Shown here piece after piece: positions 14,141 through 17,667 of a stretch of 17,667 nucleotides of DNA. A model generated the notes under the pieces. The model was not told the DNA's origin. It saw nothing but the letters and a program-made list of their open reading frames with translations, and did not search any database. The first letter of the stretch is position 1; the number at the start of each line of letters is the position of its first letter. The position numbers were made by a program, and so were the translations under genes. The DNA is from Deltaproteobacteria bacterium (GTDB lineage Bacteria; Desulfobacterota; DSM-4660; Desulfatiglandales; Desulfatiglandaceae). The stretch is from positions 1 through 17,667 of the forward strand of contig JAOZQV010000020.1 of assembly GCA_029932035.1 (NCBI GenBank), given 5' to 3'.

Positions 14141-15834
14141 AATTTTATGCGGGCAGGGAGCAATATCGTAATTTCAGCTCCACCGCCGGGGTGATTGGCT
14201 CCGGATATTTTCCCTTCAAGCCGATCTATGATCCTTTTCACAATGGCCAGGCCCAGACCGGAACCGATTTCTTTAGTGGTAAAGAAGGGTAAAAAAAGGT
14301 GTTGCAGGCCTTTTTCATCAAATCCTTCTCCTGTATCACGAATGACTATTTTTGCCTTCTCCGATTCGAATTCAGGCGGACCAGGCAGCAATACAGAGGC
14401 AACATGTAGCTCACCTCCACCACCCATGGCATCACATGCATTTAAAAAGAGATTCCACAGGACCTGTTTGAGCTGGTCCGGATCAGATTCAACTGTAACA
14501 GGATATGGGAAATTTGTAAAAATTGTTATTTCGCTATTCCAGCGTGGGTTGTTTTGGAAAAGCTCTAACGATTCGAGGATTAACTGATTCAGGTCAAGCT
14601 CCGTCAATTTTGTTCTCTTGGGCCTGGCAAAAAGGAGGAAGTCGGATACCAATTCATTGAGTCGATCTGTTTCTCTCAATATGATATTCATGAGGCGAAC
14701 GTTAACATCGTTTTGCTCCATCCCATCCCTTATGATCTCAATCGATCCGCTGATGGATGCCATCGGATTTCGAATCTCGTGGGCCATTCCTGCTGCAAGC
14801 TCTCCTATGATTGCAAGACCTTCAACCTTCTTCATCTCCTCTTCAATCTGTTTCATTTTAGTTACATCCTGCAGGGTGAGAATTTGACCTTGTTGTTCAC
14901 CAAAGGAATGCAGTAGGGGGGAGACGGACAGTCGTAGATCAGTTTTTGTTCCGTCAGGCCTCTCATAAGAGAGGTCGGAAAATGACGATTTAGTTTCGAT
15001 GAGACCGGTTGAAAGGAATTGTCGTACGCTTGAATGCTCGACAAAAAGGGGGAGAGTGTCGCCTATCAGATGCCCACAGGCGTGGTTCGCCTTTATCCCA
15101 AACATCTTCTCTGCTGCGGGATTAAACAGGACAATTTTTTCCTGGTTATCTAAGACAATCAGGCCTGATGTGATGCTGCCGATTATGCTTTCATTCAGCC
15201 CCTCCAATCTGTTGACATCTAACTGTTTTGCCACTAATTCAACGCGGTTCATTCTTGCCTGTTCAGAGAGAAAACTGCTGAGATATCCAACGAGATAAAA
15301 ACCAATCATATTTGCGAGTATGGTGAAAAACAGGTAGGCGCTTTGATAGGTTTCGGAGTAGATCGCCCGGCTGCCGAGAGGATGAATAACACCGTAATAG
15401 TGAAGATCTAACAGCAGACCATAAAAAATGCTGCTGCTGGACGCAACGATCATACCTCCTCTGCGGTAAAGGAGTATGCTTCCGCTGAATATGCTGAGGA
15501 TGTAAAGAAAAGAGAATATGCTCTCTATGCCACCGGTAGAGTATATAAGACTCGTTATTATTAGGGTGTCGACAAGGAGCTGGGTATATGCCTGCAAGGT
15601 GATATTGTTTAGATACTTTAATAGGAAGGCGTAAATAATGCTGATGAAGTATACAGATACAAGAAGAAGATAGTGGGAGGTGTGGATTTCTCCGAAATGG
15701 CTTAGGGATCCCCTGGCCTGGACAAATATGAGGGCTCCCAAGAGAATAGAGATAAAGAGGACCCTTAACAGCATTAGGGTTTTAAGACCTCTGAAGAGCT
15801 CTGATGGAGAGGTTTTTTGTGTAGAGCTTATCAT
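14128..15834 (-). CDS. PilS/NtrB-like membrane sensor histidine kinase (PAS, HisKA, HATPase)
   Basis: The 568-residue kinase begins with about six membrane helices (roughly 18-40, 55-73, 80-97, 105-123, 128-147, 166-188), a PilS-like sensor array with the wording STGGIESIFSFLYILSI. A PAS domain follows (about 210-325; GLIVLDNQEKIVLFNPAAEKMFG), then HisKA with the phospho-acceptor His in GMAHEIRNPMAS (H352), and the HATPase domain: N-box NLFLNACDAM (461-470), G1 DTGEGF (500-505), F-box FLPFFTTKE and G2 GSGLGL (524-529). All catalytic motifs are present. It would phosphorylate an NtrC-type regulator, but none lies in the window. The gene begins 10 bases after pilC and overlaps the radical SAM gene by 13. 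The ribosome binding site is weak. PilS-like is inferred from the sensor wording and the pilC neighbour. Confidence 0.9.
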   Translation of the reverse strand: MISSTQKTSPSELFRGLKTLMLLRVLFISILLGALIFVQARGSLSHFGEIHTSHYLLLVSVYFISIIYAFLLKYLNNITLQAYTQLLVDTLIITSLIYSTGGIESIFSFLYILSIFSGSILLYRRGGMIVASSSSIFYGLLLDLHYYGVIHPLGSRAIYSETYQSAYLFFTILANMIGFYLVGYLSSFLSEQARMNRVELVAKQLDVNRLEGLNESIIGSITSGLIVLDNQEKIVLFNPAAEKMFGIKANHACGHLIGDTLPLFVEHSSVRQFLSTGLIETKSSFSDLSYERPDGTKTDLRLSVSPLLHSFGEQQGQILTLQDVTKMKQIEEEMKKVEGLAIIGELAAGMAHEIRNPMASISGSIEIIRDGMEQNDVNVRLMNIILRETDRLNELVSDFLLFARPKRTKLTELDLNQLILESLELFQNNPRWNSEITIFTNFPYPVTVESDPDQLKQVLWNLFLNACDAMGGGGELHVASVLLPGPPEFESEKAKIVIRDTGEGFDEKGLQHLFLPFFTTKEIGSGLGLAIVKRIIDRLEGKISGANHPGGGAEITILLPARIKLCPS

Positions 15835-15844
15835 TTTTCTGAGA

Positions 15845-17056
15845 TTATGACCCCATGGCTGCGGCCATACCGAAAATGGGTAGATACATGGCGATAACGA
15901 GTCCGCCTATAGCCCCCCCAAGGAATACCATGAGCAGGGGCTCCAGCATGGAGGTCATTGCCTCTACTGCTACGTCCACCTCATCGTCGTAAAAATCGGC
16001 TATTTTTTCGAGCATGGCATCAAGGGCCCCTGTGGCTTCGCCGACAGCAATCATTTGAACTACCATATTAGGGAAGATGTCGTTTTCCGAGAGTGGTTCT
16101 GCAATAGGTTGTCCTTCGGCAATACTTGAACGAACATCAAGAATGACCTCTTCGAGCACAACATTGCCTGAAGTTTTGGCAACGATTTCCAGGGCCGTTA
16201 TGATAGGTACTCCGCTGCTTATCATAGTTCCTAAGGTCCTGGAAAACCTGGCCACCGCAACCTTTTTGAGTAGTGGGCCAAATACGGGCAATTTCAATGC
16301 CAAGGTGTCTGTGGCCTTTCTACCTCCAGTGGTGCCCCTGTACTTCTTGAACAGGAAAACAAACAGAATAAGGCCGCCTATTATGTAGAGGATGTTTTCT
16401 GTGGTGAATTTACTCATAGCCACTACAATTTGTGTTGGCACTGGTAGGGCCTTGCCAAAACTTGCGAACATCTCCTCGAATACCGGGATCACAAAAATCA
16501 TGATCACGGCGATCACTATTATGGCAATAGCTACGACAACCATCGGATATGTCATGGCTCCTTTAATCTGGGATTTCAGTTTCTCCACCTTTTCTATATA
16601 AGCGGCCAAACGTTGTAAGATGGTGTCTAATATGCCTCCCACTTCACCGGCTGCGACCAGATTAATGAAGAGGCTATCAAATACGTCTGGATGCTTTTCC
16701 ATGGCTTCAGCAAGGCTTGAGCCTCCTTCCACGTCTTTTACAACCTCTTTTAGAATACGCTTGAATGTCTTATTTTCCATCTGCTCGGCAAGGATGGTTA
16801 GGCCCTGGACAAGAGGCAGGCCAGCGTCTATCATGGTGGAAAATTGCCTGGTAAATATGACGATGTCCTTCTTTGTAACCTTGGGCTGCATGAAAGAAAC
16901 ATTTTCAAAAACATCCTTTGGTTTGGGCTTTATTTTTTTGATCTTAAGGTTGCGGCGTCTCAATTGCAGCCCCGCCGATTTCTCATCGGCTGCTTCCAAC
17001 TCTCCTTTTATGACCTTACCTTTTTTTGTCTCCGCAACCCAATTATAGACCGGCAT
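15845..17056 (-). CDS. pilC: Type IV pilus inner-membrane platform protein PilC (GspF family)
   Basis: This inner-membrane platform protein of type IV pilus or type II secretion machines connects the assembly ATPase to the pilus base. The 403-residue length is typical. The N-terminal cytosolic segment (1-65) opens MPVYNWVAETKKGKVIKGE. Two T2SSF repeats follow (about 68-191 and 271-392), each with the pattern FTRQFSTMIDAGLPLVQGL or FSRTLGTMISSGVPIITAL and a later AGEVGG/VGEATGALD loop. Membrane helices are near 170-190, 223-237 and 375-398. The ATG at 17056-17054 has GGAGG 7 bases upstream. The cognate pilB/pilT genes are not adjacent: the gene heads its own cluster with a histidine kinase downstream. 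GspF of a type II system is the alternative; the sensor kinase neighbour favours PilC. Confidence 0.92.
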   Translation of the reverse strand: MPVYNWVAETKKGKVIKGELEAADEKSAGLQLRRRNLKIKKIKPKPKDVFENVSFMQPKVTKKDIVIFTRQFSTMIDAGLPLVQGLTILAEQMENKTFKRILKEVVKDVEGGSSLAEAMEKHPDVFDSLFINLVAAGEVGGILDTILQRLAAYIEKVEKLKSQIKGAMTYPMVVVAIAIIVIAVIMIFVIPVFEEMFASFGKALPVPTQIVVAMSKFTTENILYIIGGLILFVFLFKKYRGTTGGRKATDTLALKLPVFGPLLKKVAVARFSRTLGTMISSGVPIITALEIVAKTSGNVVLEEVILDVRSSIAEGQPIAEPLSENDIFPNMVVQMIAVGEATGALDAMLEKIADFYDDEVDVAVEAMTSMLEPLLMVFLGGAIGGLVIAMYLPIFGMAAAMGS

Positions 17057-17152
17057 TTTAGTCCTCCGTAAGATCTCTACTAAGCAAGGAAATGGTTGGG
17101 TGTGCTATTATTAGATCAACCTTTTCCTTAGATATATGCAAAAATTTAATTG

Positions 17153-17181
17153 AGAATAAATAATTCGTCTTCCTCTGTCAA
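17153..17181 (-). promoter_or_regulatory. Sigma70-type promoter for the pilC cluster
   Basis: On the minus strand TTGACA (17181-17176, 6 of 6) and TATTCT (17158-17153, 4 of 6) are exactly 17 bases apart. The implied start near 17146 gives a leader of about 90 bases before pilC. No sigma54 -24/-12 motif was noticed. Confidence 0.55.
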
Positions 17182-17267
17182 GTTGGCTGACAGCAACTCT
17201 TTTTTGTACCCGTTTACGGGGTAAGGGCATTTGCCTTTGAAAACTGTTGCACTATCGGATATTATTC

Positions 17268-17297
17268 TTGACAAGAAGTGTGAATTAGATGTTATAT
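17268..17297 (+). promoter_or_regulatory. Possible promoter for the biotin carrier gene
   Basis: TTGACA (17268-17273, perfect) is followed by TTATAT (17292-17297) at 18 bases or TGTTAT (17290-17295) at 16 bases; neither is a strong -10. The leader would be about 150 bases. Confidence 0.33.
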
Positions 17298-17450
17298 GTC
17301 TTCGACATTAAAATGTGATGCAAACTGGGGCATTTTTCAAGGGTCTCGAAGCATGTTTTTGTTTCTGAACGCTTTTGTTGTTTGCTAAGGGCCCCGAATC
17401 ACGTTGAGTTTAACCAAGAAAAATATTACTAAATTAAGGAGGTATTGGCT

Positions 17451-17663
17451 GTGAGTGAGATTATTGCTCCCATGGGGGGAAAGGTTATCGATGTAAAGGT
17501 AAAGGCTGGTGATGCTGTAAACGAGGGTGATGAGGTTGTTATCCTCGAGGCCATGAAGATGGAACTGCCGATAGCGGCCGATGTATCCGGCACGGTGAAG
17601 GAGGTCAAATGTAATAATGGTGACACTGTCGAAGCGGAAGGTGTCTTAATAGTGCTTGAGTAA
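17451..17663 (+). CDS. Biotin/lipoyl-domain protein, free-standing biotin carboxyl carrier subunit
   Basis: The 70-residue protein is a single biotinyl domain. It carries the biotin attachment motif EAMKM with the target Lys at K36, the paired-hairpin wording APMGGKVIDVKVKAGDAVNEGDEVVILE, and the mirrored half GTVKEVKCNNGDTVEAEGVLIVLE. It would carry carboxybiotin between a biotin carboxylase and a carboxyltransferase, or within a decarboxylase complex such as methylmalonyl-CoA or glutaconyl-CoA decarboxylase; the partner genes lie outside the window. The GTG at 17451 is preferred because AAGGAGG (17436-17442) lies 8 bases upstream. A TTG at 17445 in frame is too close to that site. It lacks the long N-terminus of AccB, so it resembles the carrier subunits of acyl-CoA carboxylase or decarboxylase complexes. 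Confidence 0.9.
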   Translation: MSEIIAPMGGKVIDVKVKAGDAVNEGDEVVILEAMKMELPIAADVSGTVKEVKCNNGDTVEAEGVLIVLE

Positions 17664-17667
17664 TAAC

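Larger units (their letters stand above)
17057..17450. other. Divergent intergenic region between pilC and the biotin carrier gene
   Basis: This 394-base interval separates two divergent genes. It holds a pilC promoter on the minus strand (17153-17181), a small hairpin with T-run (17181-17205), a second hairpin TACCC/GGGTA just after it, a possible + strand promoter (17268-17297) and the ribosome binding site of the biotin carrier gene (17436-17442). No ORF or RNA gene was recognised in the rest. Confidence 0.6.

Overview
The window looks like a chromosomal stretch from an anaerobic bacterium of the Deltaproteobacteria/Desulfobacterota type. The reasons are family-level and were not tested by any search. 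It has a HesB-like selenoprotein, a PilC plus PilS-like kinase, an ElyC-like DUF218 protein, a radical SAM/DUF2344 protein paired with ribonuclease G, and a small free-standing biotin carrier, with moderate GC and Shine-Dalgarno-led genes. No rRNA, tRNA, CRISPR array or complete insertion sequence was seen.

Layout. (1) Positions 1-1783 are a decayed or accessory region. It holds a kinase-like protein with a probably truncated C-terminus (SidJ-related pseudokinase family suspected), 556 bases with no confident gene but two foldback structures and one mini-ORF, and a small exported protein split by a frameshift in a run of six A. (2) Positions 1784-3961 carry pgi and rdgB on the + strand. The rdgB stop codon overlaps the left end of a 154-bp element with 32-bp imperfect terminal inverted repeats. 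(3) Positions 4223-4670 form a compact unit: sigma70-type promoter, HesB-like selenoprotein gene with an in-frame TGA and SECIS-like hairpin, and rho-independent terminator. (4) A convergent gene (4718-5152, minus) encodes a tandemly duplicated cysteine-containing domain. It is followed by yggS on the + strand. (5) On the minus strand, in transcription order, come an ElyC-like DUF218 protein, a TVP38/DedA-like membrane protein and transketolase; tkt overlaps the yggS 3' end by 4 bp. (6) A 75-residue protein with two CxxC pairs lies at 9819-10046. (7) A minus-strand cluster reads pilC, PilS-like histidine kinase, radical SAM/DUF2344 protein, rng, with gaps or overlaps of +10, -13 and +17 bp and a good sigma70-type promoter ahead of pilC. 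(8) A biotin carrier gene starts on the + strand at 17451 and ends just before the window edge.

How the parts fit. pgi and tkt belong to central sugar metabolism, and rdgB and yggS are housekeeping genes (nucleotide sanitation, PLP homeostasis). The HesB-like selenoprotein belongs to the A-type iron-sulfur carrier superfamily. The pilC to rng cluster joins type IV pilus assembly, a membrane sensor kinase, a B12/radical SAM enzyme of unknown substrate and an RNA-processing nuclease in one probable transcript. The strongest unusual signals are the recoded TGA, the duplicated Cys-domain gene beside it, the radical SAM-RNase G pair, the A6 frameshift, and the inverted-repeat element that supplies part of the rdgB stop codon.
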